In this document: positions 50,201 to 61,465 of the stretch, one piece after another
Layout of the letters: every line of letters begins with the position of its first letter
How positions within the stretch are numbered: position 1 is the first letter of the stretch
Origin: Apteryx mantelli
Lineage: Eukaryota > Chordata > Aves > Apterygiformes > Apterygidae
NCBI RefSeq assembly: GCF_036417845.1
Contig: NC_089978.1
Location: 136,208,288-136,272,287, forward strand
DNA: 64,000 bases
Reading direction: 5' to 3'
Made by a program: the position numbers and the translations under genes
Notes under the pieces: generated by a model
Told to the model about the DNA's origin: nothing
Seen by the model: only the letters and a program-made list of their open reading frames with translations
Databases searched by the model: none

Positions 50201-52253
50201 GTTATAATTTTCCTGTATAAAAAATATAAAGTTAGGTCTGTTAGAGCTCTGGAGAGTTAACTGTGATAAACTGTATTCATCTACAACACAACCCAGTTTT
50301 TTTTAGGTTTGGGAGTCCAGATTCAGTTCAGAAACTGAAAATTGTTGTCATTTAATAATTCAAGTCTTCAAGGACAATAAGAAGAATGTCATTGCACTGT
50401 CCCAGATAGATCCCCTCAGCTCGTCTCTACGTCAGTATGGGAGCAGCATGACTACATAGGGCAGGGGAGGAGGATTTGAGGGATGAAGATCCTGTCCCTA
50501 GCTATGGCACAGACCTGGTCCCTTGCTGTTACTGCAAGCATGCTGTACTGGTGAACACTGTGTCAAGTGACTACTGGGCTGGTATGTGGTAGTGTGGAAT
50601 ATTTCAGACCCTCTGGCAGCCAGAGAGAACACAGCTGGTGCAACTATTCATGTTAGTGGAGTCCATGTGAGCCAGAACCAGTTGTTTTGACCCTGTTATA
50701 CTGGGTCACAGATGTGATTCAGTAGTAAGGGTGTGCTTTTGAAAGCAGAGATGATATACGTGAAAGCGCATCTCTCAAGAGAGGCTGGGGGTGGGGGGGC
50801 ATGCAGAGAGAGCTGAAAGTCAAAGTCTTGCTAAAGAAAGGTACTTAAACTGTGTTCAGAGCAGTAGTCCTTTGCAGGCAGAAGGGAGCTGGAAAATAAC
50901 TAAATAATACGCACAGAAATGTGTTTTCAAAGACTAGCTTCCTCTTTTCAGGCCCTCTGGTTTTATCTCAAAAGGAACAGTTTGCATATGGAAATTTGGA
51001 GAAGAGGAACATTAAAAAGAAAACTGTAAACAGGTCAACATGGGATCCTGGAATACCCACCTCTCATAGGACTGGATGAGCACAAGCGGTGAGGAATGAA
51101 GGGATGCTTCTGCATTTTCTGATGCATCTGAAAACATGTCTAAAAGCAAGATCACCTTCCAAGTAGCTGCAGTGTGGCTAGCAGATAAGAACTTTGGGAG
51201 TTCTGTGCCAGCATTGTTTTATAGCTCAGCAAACAATGGGGCAGCACTAACAACTGCAGATATATACAGCTACTCTGAACAGGGCACAGAAATCTCCTAT
51301 CCCATAGTGAGATCCCTGGTTGCTATAACAGCTCTGAAAAAAGTTATGGATAGCCAGTAGTGTTGCAGCCAACACAAAGCACTTCACCTAAAGCATAGCA
51401 TTTAGAGGAAAAGCAATCAACTCCTAGGTAGGAGGCATTTATAAAGAAAGGTCACCAATGCAAAATCTCATTATTCAAAAGCACAAATAAGGGGCCAGAG
51501 AAATTGTTCAGTATGACACTTACAGAGCTTAAACAGGGGGAATGAAATGGAAACTAGGAAAGAGAAAATTTAAGGCAAGTACAAAAAAAATCTTCCTGAT
51601 AGTAAGCTGCCCTGTAGAACTGTCTCAGAGGACAGGCTGAAATTTTGCTCACCAGGTAGTATATAAAACTGAGCAAAGAAAGCACAGAAAAAATGTATCC
51701 CATAGAACAATCCTGCAGAGCCCCATGGGAGAGAGAACTGATGATCTCATATGTCTTTTCTGTCTCTGATCTCTGATTAGCATACACCTTTAATTTATCT
51801 GTAGCCGCATCTCACCTGCCCTTCAAAGAACTATTGCTGACAAGCAGACAACTTTAAAAAGTGCAAACTTCTTTTGGTAAAAGGGGTTTCTGAACTGAGC
51901 GCCCAGCAGGAGACACTGAAAGGAGTCTGATGGAGAGAGGGAAGGTAATAATGCTGGGTCTCTGGCCCATTGGCTTTTGTCACAGGAGAATTCTCAGATA
52001 ATTTTAAAATCAAAGCTACAGCACCCTGAGCTGGTTACTCAAAATCTGTGGCCAACTCAGAGTGTGTTTGCTAGATCTTGTGGAAATACCATGAAATAAA
52101 ATCCTTTGTTCACCTACCTCATCTAGCTTCCTTACCTGACCTTTCCCATCTAGCTTTGGCCTGCAGTGGAGCAGTCTGAGAGAACTTGAGAGACGTACAG
52201 ATTATTTCCTCACTTGTTCCTGCTGCAGAATTTTCTGACCTGTTTCCCTCCAT

Positions 52254-55030
52254 GCCAAAGCAGAGTGTGTATGACAAGATGTTTCGATCAGGCTGTTGAG
52301 CGATGGGGTTCAACATCTGTGAAACAGGAAACCCGAGGCTGCATTCAGAAGACAAGAAATGTAAAGTTGCAAGCTATATCTCCAGCTGCGCAAAATAAGC
52401 AGGCTAACACCAGAATGGAGAGCACTGGAGGTGCAACAACTTCCATTTCCTAATCTGCTGAGGGGTGACTATATATAAAGCAGTAGTTAGGGGAAGAGGT
52501 GATTAATCACAATGTTCATGGGTTTTCTAACTGTTGTCAACACAAGAGGCTTTGATTACATTGTGGTAGTAACTGTGTAAATGTGTGCAGCTCTGAAGAA
52601 CTCCCTCTCAGGATAAGGCATGAAGCAGGTGGATAGGGATAGTACAAGGTAAAAAGGACCAGTGGGATAAGCAATGGCTACAGCAAATTGGCAGTCCTAC
52701 TGCTGTCAAAAGCTTTACAGTGAAGTAGAGGTTCAGATCATGGTTTTGAGAAGGAAGCCTGCGAGCTTTGGACACTTACTGGGAACTCTTTCTACACCCA
52801 GTACTAAGTGTGAAGGTGCTTGAGACACAGGTGCTGAGAGCTAGCATCCCTCAAGACCCTCTGAGTCAGTATCTCAGCAGCATCAGAAATAAGAGGACAG
52901 GATAGTTTTCTTCTGAAGTAGCAGAGATTGATCATTGGTAGGAATGGTGGGGAGTACCGATGCTTCTAGCATGCTGAGAACCCCCTTTGTTGCATGGTAG
53001 CCTGATTTTCCTTTTGGGTCCGGATTCTGATCCCCTCCAGTTCCTGCCTAGTTTGAGGATGTTTGCTAGGTTTGGGGGGATACACCTTTCTTACTGGTAC
53101 AGTTCACTTATGTGAATTGCCTGGGCATTTTCACCAAAGAACTTTGCCATGTTTTTCAGTTCTAGGACAGGGATGTTTTCTCTCTGTCCTCGTGGGACAC
53201 TGTAAATTTGAGGAGTGGTTGCAGGGGAGGATATTTCACTCAATATAGAGTGCTGTGGACAATTTGCAATATGTGCATGTCGGGGAAGATAAGGAGTGGC
53301 TATTCTTGCAAACTCTTTCATCACGCACTTGCCTCTAAGGGTGGCACATTGCATCTGTGAGATTCCTTCCAATCCTGTGTTTCTATGTAGGACCTTTAGA
53401 TGGGAAGACAGGGAGTCTGTACTTGAGGGGAAGGGGAAGTTAGAAGAGAGCAAAGAAACACAAGAGGAGGAAAGCCTCCTTTGAATTCTTTGAATGGATA
53501 TTAGGGGAGTCTAAAGAGAGTTGTCAAGCCCACACAGGGAGAATTTGCTGTCGTCACGATGAGAGCTTAGCTGGGAATGTAATCCGTGTAGGTGGAAAAA
53601 AGCTGACAAGATTTAGAAGCTGCTTAAATGTCCAGACTAAGGGAAAAGGGCTGATCAAAGACGGACCACTGGCTGGCTGCGGGGCCTGCATGTTAAGGAA
53701 GGAGTATGGCGTTGTTATTTGTGAACATGCAGAGAAGTGAAGGCTGGTGTGGAAGAATTAAGAGCTCTGGTTTGATGGGTTTTACCTTATTCTCTCAAAT
53801 ATCAGTGATAAGTTGAGTTATTTGAACAGGAAATAGTGAAGTGATCACACCATAGGAGGGTAAACAGGCAACACACAGTTAATATCTAATTGTGAATATA
53901 AATACATCTGACTTCTGCTACTGAGATGTCTGTGCTGTGCTCCCAATGGAATCAACAATAGGACACAACTCACAGCAGGACTAAAATGATCAGTCTGCCA
54001 GGAGCCAACAATGTTCCTTCCCACTAATATCAAGAAGCATAGCTTAGGGAAGTCTCCCTATCTCCTCACAAACAAGTGGCTTCTCTAGCATGCTTACAGA
54101 CTCACCAAATCAAAGATTATTTTCCTACTAAAAGGTGAAGCAAACCTCAGAGCTCTCACAGAGAACTTCTGTCATTTGTCCCCACCCCTTCTAATAACAC
54201 AGCCTTGGAAACCGGACTCTTTGATCTCAGCAGTGGGAGTATGACTCAAGAAGAGAGGTGTCTTTTAGATGGGTCAATCTCAGATCATTTATAGCCTTAT
54301 AAATCAGTACTGAGGGCAGGGGTGAGATTTCAGCTTCAAAGAGGAAGAGTTAGAAAGTAGTAAATGAGATGTTTTCATCTTGATACCTGGCGTGCTTCAG
54401 CCTACAGGACTGGCTCTGACTCTGAGCTCTATAGTGACTCTTAGAGCATCTGTGCAGCATGAGGAGAGAATACTAAAGGCAATTTAGTACCTGTGTTTAA
54501 AAAGACACAAGAAAAAAAGATGAATCCCAGAAAAATATCAGAGCAAGCAAAGTGTTCATAAACACCTGGAAGAAAAAGGTAACCACTGAGATCAATTTGC
54601 CAGGAATGAGTTACATTAAGCCAATCTAATTCTCTTCTGCTTCAGAGTAATTAATCCTGTAGGCAGAGAAGAAGCAGAAAATCTTACAGATTTTGACTTT
54701 ACCAAGGATTCTAATGCTGCCTCACATCCTGTTCTCATTAACATGTTCTAGAATAAACTACAATGAAGAGGGTGCAAAACTATCTAGAAAACCATACCTC
54801 AGAGATTAGCTGTCAACAGTTCACTATCAACAGCGGAGACAGGTACTGAGTGAGGTGTGACCAATACCAGTTAGTATCTCTGTTAAGGATGTGAACTGTG
54901 AACGATGGGGGCAAAAGTACAATTACTAAACTGATGACAAATGACACCAGCTTGGGAGCTGCAAGCTCACAGGAGTACACGTGTTGACCAGATGAGCCAA
55001 AGGGGAAAATAAAAGGGAAACCATTCACGT
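52254..55030. other. Intergenic region between KLRG1 and M6PR, no gene recognised
   Basis: Short frames only, none familiar. A TATATATAAA motif at about 52470-52480 faces no clear exon; it lies some 220 bases upstream of the KLRG1 start codon and could in principle serve that gene on the minus strand. A short CR1-like scrap may exist near 53360-53390. Composition changes sharply to GC-rich at about 55030. Confidence 0.45.
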
Positions 55031-55594
55031 CGGAGTGGCAAGTACAGACTCGCACACGGCTGCGGGTACGGATAACGCATCCGCTCATGCCGGGGCACCG
55101 CGCCCCGACAGCCGCCTGGCGTCCCAACGGCCGCCCCGCGCCGTGCGCAGCCGCACTACAGCCCCCAGCAAGCACCGCGCGCCGCCTGAGCCGAGAGCAG
55201 GCTTATGCTTACGCAGCAGGGCGCAGCGCGTGACGGTACCGTGAAGGCGCCACGAGGAGGGGCGCAGCGGAGGCTTCTCTGCCATTGGGCGAGCGGCCCC
55301 GCCTCTAGCCACACTTCTCAGTGGCTATTGGGTGGGAGGGGTTAGTGGACGGGCACTGTGTGTTCCTTTCTGCCGGCCCTCATCGCTCATTGGAGAAGAT
55401 TAAATTGCAAGTGGGGAGGGCTGCACAAATCTTTTACCGCCCGTTGGACGGGGATGGGGACGAAGGCGGGCTCCAGCGGGGCCGCTTTATTGGCTGGGTA
55501 GAGCTTTAGAACCCGCCTCTTTCCATTCCCACTCCTCATTCGGTGAAAACTCGCAAGTGGGCGTGGAAAACCCGGCGGCTTCCGGGTTCTTATT

Positions 55595-55665
55595 GGGGGG
55601 GGGGGGGGGAAGCGTAGGTTCTGTCATCCCCCCTTCCTGCTTCCGGTTTGGGGGGGGGGGGGGGG
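55595..55665 (+). repeat. Two long G tracts, potential G-quadruplex
   Basis: G15 at 55595-55609 and G16 at 55650-55665 lie in the CpG island. Either could fold into a G-quadruplex, and together they could form a stacked one. Homopolymer lengths of this kind are often wrong in assemblies. Confidence 0.85.
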
Positions 55666-55687
55666 TTGCCGAGCGGAGCCGGCCGGG

Positions 55688-55691
<4 letters not shown>

Positions 55692-55727
<36 letters not shown>
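55692..55727 (+). repeat. (CAG)12 run followed by GAG repeats
   Basis: Twelve uninterrupted CAG triplets are followed by GCG and five GAG/GGA-type triplets, inside the CpG island. If transcribed with M6PR they would lie in the 5' leader. In one plus-strand frame (55557-55829) they read as 12 Gln then 5 Glu in a 90-codon frame; see findings. Confidence 0.9.
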
Positions 55728-55728
<1 letters not shown>

Positions 55729-57485
55729 CGGAGGAGGAGGAGGAGGCTCGTCCCTGTCCCGCGCTAGCGGTCCCCCAGGAGGCCCCGCCAGCGGACGCGC
55801 GCGCAGCATGGGCTGCTCATGAGCTCTGACTGACTGCTCTGAGCGGGGCCGCGTCTGCCCGCCGGGCGGGCGGGGCGAGACGAGGCCGCGCGTGAGGGGG
55901 GCTGCCGCGGCACCAGGTGGGGCGCGCCGCGCGCGGGGCGGGCCCACCCCTCCCCGAGCCCTGAGTGCGGCCCGCGGCGGTTGGCGGGACGCTTGGCACC
56001 GCCCGCGACCGGCGGGGCGGGAGCCGCGGCGGGGACGGTGCTCCGGGTCGCGCCCTTCTTCCCCCCCCCCCCCCCCACCCCGGCCAAGAGCCTGGGCGGC
56101 TGCAGGGAAATAAGAGGTGGGGGGGGTCGCATCGGGCTCCTGGGGCCGCCGCGGGGTGAGACCGCTCCCTTCCTCGAGCCCCTCGGCATGGCGCTGCGCT
56201 GTAAGCAAGCAGCTGTGTTTCAGTGATGGACAATGGCCTGTGTAGAGGCGCTCTGCACTGAAATCTGTTTGCCTGAGGGATCCCAGGCAAGGGGCAAACA
56301 ACAGTATTATGGTACTGCTTTGTACCTCAGCAAGTACATAAATTAAGTGTTTGCAAGCAGGTTGCCCAGAGAAGTCTTTTCTAGTACTAAGAGAAGACTT
56401 CTCCTTGCTGTCTTGTGAGAGGCAAATCATGAGTTCTTGATTCAGGGGCTTCCCCAATTAAGTATATCTAACCTCTTTGTATTTACATCCATGTGATGAA
56501 AATGTTGGCTTAACAGTTGTAACTTCTCATGATGGACCCTCTGGGGATGAAAGGTAATAGTTATGCTCAGCAAAACAGGCTGTCCACCTAACAGGCTGTC
56601 TGTCCACAGCTAGATGCTTACTAAATTGTTGGTCTGTTGGTTAGCTCCCACCAGCACCTGGAACTCTGCTGAAGTCTGTGATGGCAGAAGTAGAGGGGAA
56701 TCTGTTGTGTGACTGCATCTGGGAGGGGAGGCAGGAGCATGATCTCCGGATGGTTCATGTATGATTATAGCAAAAGCCTGAAAGCCAAAGCTTCCAGGTT
56801 TCATTCTCATCCTTGCTACTGCCTCTTCTGTTTATCTTACATAGGCTGTCTCATTTTTCTTTCTTCCCCCATGTAAATGGAAGAAAACTGTTCTGTGAAG
56901 TTGCAGCTTCGTACTACTAAATGCTTTCAGATTCTCAGCTAAAGTATTTAAAGAAGGATAATGTAATAATCATTCAATTATTAGGATTAAGGAGCTTGAA
57001 CAGACAGAGCCTGACTAATCATAGTTGCTCTACCCTGCAAGCTCCTTATACAAGAGCTGCTGAGACAATTGATTAGAGGACTGGTAAATCATTTTTTTGT
57101 TGACTGACTTCTCAGTGGGATGCAATAATAAACAATGGCTTACATCTGAAACTTACTCTGGCATTCAGTCTGGAGCTTATTGGACTCTGCTTTGGCTGAA
57201 TCGATGCTAATTAAGCTCAGCAGCAAAACTTTGTGATCCCAAGACAGAACTTGGAAAAGAAGCCTGAAGAGACCCTCTGTATCAGTGAGTTGCCTTTGAC
57301 CATGCCAAACTCTGAGGGGTTTTTTGTCTCATGGGAACTTTGAGGCATTTCTGGGTTTTGACTTCTCCTTTTTGCAGTCCAGAATGAGTAAGTGGCCAAT
57401 TGCCGCCTTTTTGACTTTCAAGTGAGCTTATTAGATGATGCAATGGTTAATCCCTTGTGTTCTGTGTGGTTGGTATATATCCAGG

Positions 57486-59808
57486 ATGTCATCAGCTTGG
57501 CATACCTCTGGTCTATTGGTAGTCCTTATGGCCCTTGCTGTCAGTATGCAGGCTGAAGAGGTGAAAGAGAAGAGCTGTGATGTGATAGGTGATGAGAGCA
57601 GCGAGTCGCAAATGGAAAAAGCCCTGCTGAAGAAACTGGAACCTCTGAGCCAAATGAGGTACAGTGCAAGCACATATCAACTCACTGCAGATCTTAGGTC
57701 AGGGAGATTGAAAACTTTGAGGCCAGACTACAGAGTGGGCTCCCCATGGTGTGGGCTGTGGCTGGCTCCCAGGGTCTTGAATGACTGCTTTCGGACTGTT
57801 CTTTGTAATTCAATAGGCTATCTGTTCTCTGCCCTCTCTTTGATGCAGGTTTAACACGACTGTGGAGCTAGGCACAACAGAAAATTACACTTATCACTTC
57901 AGGATGTGCAGGGAGGTCGACAGCTCCTTGCATGATTTTGCTGGCCTAGTACAAATCGATAGAAAGACTGGAAAGACTACAGTGGTAGGAAGAATCAATG
58001 AAACCCAGGTCTTCAATGGAAGTAAGGTTCCACCTGATAACTTGCTTACTCAGTGTCTACCTCTTGCCTTCTGGTCTGCATCTATAGCCCATGTTCTTTT
58101 TCTTGGCAGGTGACTGGATCATGCTGATTTATAAAGGGGGTGATTCATATGGTAGACACTGCAGTGGTGAGAAGAGAAGAGCTGTGATAATGATTTCTTG
58201 CAAGCAGGGGGTTACAGCGGTGAGTGACACAGGAGGTGGGAGAGGTTATCAAATGATGGTTATCAGCAGAAGGGCTTTGAGGAGGCAGTGAGGTTTTCTT
58301 CTGTCCTCCAGTATCCATTGCATAGCTGCACCAACAGTGGTAGAACTGCCTTCTTGTAAAGTTCAGCATGCCTAGACATATTTTCACATGACTTGACTTT
58401 CCCAAATCAGAGTTCATTCAGCATTATTTCAGAAGAGCGAGAAAAGGAACAGGAGTGTTTCTACCTTTTTGAGATGGACAGCAGTGTGGCCTGCCCAGCT
58501 GAGGATTCCCACCTAAGCATTGGCTCCATTCTGCTAATCATGTGAGTTATTGGAAGGGCTGTTCATTCCTAGGCCATAATCTCCAGTGCCATTTAGAAAC
58601 ATAGCAAATGCTGTACTAGACCAGATAATTGTAGTACAGCTGTCTGCAGCCACTGTTAAATGCTGCTGTATCTCTGAGTCTTTGGGCAGAAGTTGTTGCT
58701 TAAAGCATGATGGCGTAGAGCTGCTCTGCTCCCTATAGACATTCTCCTTCCTAGTTTACAGGCAAGCATACTGTAACATGGAAGGTATGATCTCCTAAAA
58801 TTGTACCACAGCTCTTTGCCAGAGCTGGGAATTCAGGCTAGGAGTCTTGACGCTTCATTTTCTGTGTTTTTGCTTAGAGATGCTATTTTATGTGATGCTG
58901 TTGAAAGATTTATACCTGCAGATCAATATTTTAGATTCTGTCTTCCAGATTTGCTTCACTGATTGCAGTCTACATCATCGCTGGATTCCTCTACCAGCGC
59001 CTAGTGGTAGGAGCCAAGGGCATGGAGCAGTTTCCTCATTTTGCCTTCTGGCAGGATCTGGGCAATTTGGTGGCGGTGAGTGAAAAACCTTTGTATATTC
59101 CCAGCCTGGCCCATGTGTTAGTGTATGAGGAAAATGGCAGTTGGGACTTGCCTTGTCTTCATGGACTGTGTCTGGGTAGACCAACCACAGAGCAACCTGA
59201 GGCAGAAGAGGGCATGTATCTTATTCTGTAGAGTGCTTGCTTGTTAAATGTTAGTCTTGTTCCCCCCTATGGTGCTGATATCCTGTGACTGCCACATAAC
59301 TACAGCATGTGCTCATTAGTGGCTAATCCTTCTCAGGTAGGAATGGTAAGCTGGGGACTGAAGTGTTCATGTCTGGTTCCCTGAAACCCTTCCTTGGTCA
59401 CCTTAGACTACACTGTTTATCCTTCACTCTTGTCTCAGTGTGATGTTGCTGCATACTGTTAATTGGTACTACATTCTACCCCAGAGTTGACCAGCCTTCA
59501 AGACTGAGTAGTATCTCTGTACGCATGCTCCCCTTACCAAGACAAGTTTTTTAGGATGTGTCCCAGATAGCTCAAGGATAGACATAATCCCTTAACAAAA
59601 GAGAAGTTATAGAAGCTGCTTTGCTTTAGTGCTAAGTTAATTGCATATAGTCTGATTCCAGTGCTGTAATAACCTGTATTTGTAGGATGGCTGTGACTTT
59701 GTCTGCCGATCTAAGCCTCAAAATGCACCATCTGCATACCGTGGTGTGGGTGATGACCAGCTGGGTGAGGAGTCAGAAGAACGGGATGACCACTTGCTGC
59801 CAATGTGA
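57486..59808 (+). CDS. M6PR: Cation-dependent mannose-6-phosphate receptor, 6 coding exons
   Basis: M6PR carries newly made lysosomal enzymes from the trans-Golgi to endosomes. Exons: 57486-57658, 57849-58021, 58110-58219, 58411-58541, 58949-59075 and 59686-59808; phases join into 837 bases, 278 residues (human 277). A signal peptide (about residues 1-25) precedes an MRH lectin domain with [31 protein letters not shown] and CFYLFEMD. The sugar-binding Gln (LVQI), Arg (first R of KRRAV), Glu (first E of SEER) and Tyr (FYLF) are present. One membrane segment (about 187-211) leads into a 67-residue tail with FPHFAFW, CDFVC and the acidic dileucine end [10 protein letters not shown]. The start ATG lies one base after a TATATCCAG acceptor. 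Odd: the aspartate of human YDNHC is Gly here (YGRHC). Confidence 0.97.
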
Positions 59809-61465
59809 TAGGCTTTCAAATTTTTTTTTTCCTCCTTCCAATCTCCCTGGTGCTTGTTTAGCCAGGTGCCTCCCACACAGTTCTCCTCTCACTTCTGATT
59901 TTCTTTAAACTATTTGCTTTTACTGTTTCTTGTGTGTCACATTCTGGCATCATGAAAGCCTCTGGGTGTGAGCACCACCAGTCCCTGAAGGCATGTCTTA
60001 TGAATATAATGCTGTTCTAGGCTTTCAAGGAATGCAGTAGAGCTGGGGGGAAAATGTGTTCAGAGTGGAATAGGAGACAGCAAAAATGCATATTCAGCAT
60101 TCAGTATTGAGCAGGGCTGGCAGATGAATTATTGAGAAGGGCATAGATGGGTGCAAAGAGGGGGTGGGAAAGGAGACAGTGGGCTAAAACAGCTGAGATT
60201 CTAGGAGGAGCTTTTTGTCTCTTCTCTAAGGTTTAGATCTGTAAGACACTGGCTTTATTCTTCAGATGCATTTTTTTCAGCTTTTCTAGCTTTTGCACTG
60301 TTACACAAGTCACTTTCTGCCAGCATAACTTGCACAGGGTGTTCTATGCCAAACTCTCTGGGGATGGAAAAGGCATTAGCACTTCTACAGTCTTTCCTTT
60401 TCCTAATGGTAATGTGTTGAAAAGTACACACCAGTTTTCTTGAAGAGATGTAGGCTATCAAAGAATATCCTTTCAGACTGGAGAGGGAAAATGCTTGAAA
60501 ACTATGGGAGTTAGAATACTGTTTCATGACTTTCTCCTTCAGTCCAAATGACATCTTTGTCTTCTTGATCACTGGGAAGCCAAAGGAAATGATGTGCTGC
60601 TAAGTAAAGGGGACATGTGTTGAAGAAGGTGAAACTGAAATCAGGGCAAAATGAGAGAGGTAGCTGCAATTTAGGTTGTTAAAAGCCTTCCTGAGGTTAA
60701 CTGCCCACACTGCTCAGTCATCATCAAAATTCTGATCATGTGCTTTCTGAAGTCTCATCCTCTGGTAGAGGGTTTTTCTGTGAAGCTACTAGATCTTTCT
60801 TTCCTTTTATAAAAAGGAAATATAGATGCAAAGGATAAGAATGCTAGCACATTCAAAACTGCATAAGGGACTCCCAAGCTTACAGAGTCAGCTTGGATAA
60901 ACCACTGTCCCCCTAAGCATGATTCAGGTCGGTCTTATAACACTTGCCCAGTGCAGGTGGTACTTGCATGCTGCTACTAGCTGGGAGAGAGAATTTTCCC
61001 CTGGGGCCAAGGCAGCTTCAGCTGAGTTGTAAGACTTAATTGGAGCCTTCAGGTACTTGGCACCTTGCTTTAACCCCCTCACATAAAAAGCAATTATAGA
61101 CTAACAATTGCATTCTGCCATACTGTAAACTGGCAGAGACCTGTCTTCAGTCTTGAGGGTAGAGACTGTAAGCCACTGCTGCTGACAGAAAACAGGGAAT
61201 AGAAAAGGTTTATGCATTCTTATACTGCAGATGCAGTCTGAACAGTTAAACTGAGAAGCGAGTGGTCCTGTCTTCTTGCTGGATTGAGTGGGCAAACAAT
61301 TCCTCCTTTCTTTGACTTTTGTTATGGTCTCAATCTTTTTTGTAACATGGAAAAAATAGGAAGTCACCAAGTCTGCTGTTACTGTTTTTCATGGTGGTGT
61401 TTAAGATAATTTGGTTTTTTTTGTACAAAACAACTTTCAAAAATAAAATAATCAAAAAACTTGAA
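59809..61465 (+). other. M6PR: M6PR 3' UTR with probable poly(A) signal
   Basis: After the TGA there are only short unrelated frames. AATAAA at 61442-61447 would give a 3' UTR of about 1.65 kb, close to the human length. Further AATAAA hexamers at 61729-61734 and 61938-61943 may serve as alternative ends. Confidence 0.55.

Larger units (their letters stand above)
43456..52253 (-). pseudogene. KLRG1: KLRG1-like killer-cell lectin receptor, broken
   Basis: KLRG1 is an inhibitory type II membrane receptor on NK and T cells that binds cadherins. Five exons join in phase (567 bases, 189 codons): 52136-52253, 46990-47082, 46073-46224, 44571-44662 and 43456-43567. Exon 1 is cytoplasmic, exon 2 holds the membrane segment (VKGLALGFGILSISLATALI), and exons 3-5 encode the C-type lectin domain with CPEQWIAYTGSCYTF, AHLLVISDTREM, CFWIGLSNS, WIWEDGS and QASSCEF. 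Similarity to human KLRG1 and its place next to M6PR, diverging from it, support the name. It cannot make a full receptor: TAG at 46142-46144 replaces the conserved Trp of exon 3 (codon 98), and TAA at 44585-44587 interrupts exon 4. The ITIM tyrosine codon is TGT (Cys) at 52197-52199. Splice sites remain mostly intact, so loss looks fairly recent. Confidence 0.85.
55030..56200 (+). promoter_or_regulatory. CpG island, likely M6PR promoter and non-coding exon 1
   Basis: The sequence becomes very GC- and CpG-rich here, unlike the flanks. It contains five ATTGG motifs (inverted CCAAT boxes, NF-Y type) at 55284-55288, 55327-55331, 55389-55393, 55489-55493 and 55592-55596, with spacings of 43, 62, 100 and 103 bases. 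It also holds several GGCGGG/CCGCCC Sp1-type boxes and no TATA box. It lies 1.3 kb before the first M6PR coding exon; the human gene also has a non-coding first exon. Possible donors are at about 55891, 55915 and 56153, but I cannot choose. It could also drive a divergent minus-strand transcript. Confidence 0.75.

Noticed and set aside
52470-52480. TATATATAAA as the KLRG1 TATA box
   Set aside because: The distance to the start codon (about 220 bases) is possible, but nothing else supports a promoter, and killer lectin genes often lack a TATA box.
55624-56457. 277-codon minus-strand frame over the CpG island with Ala, Pro and Gly runs
   Set aside because: It is the antisense of GC-rich repeats (CAG gives poly-Ala on this strand), has no family resemblance and no splice context.
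57435-57485. Upstream in-frame ATG of the M6PR frame
   Set aside because: It lies in intron sequence before a clear TATATCCAG acceptor; the ATG at 57486 starts the signal peptide at the same place as in human.
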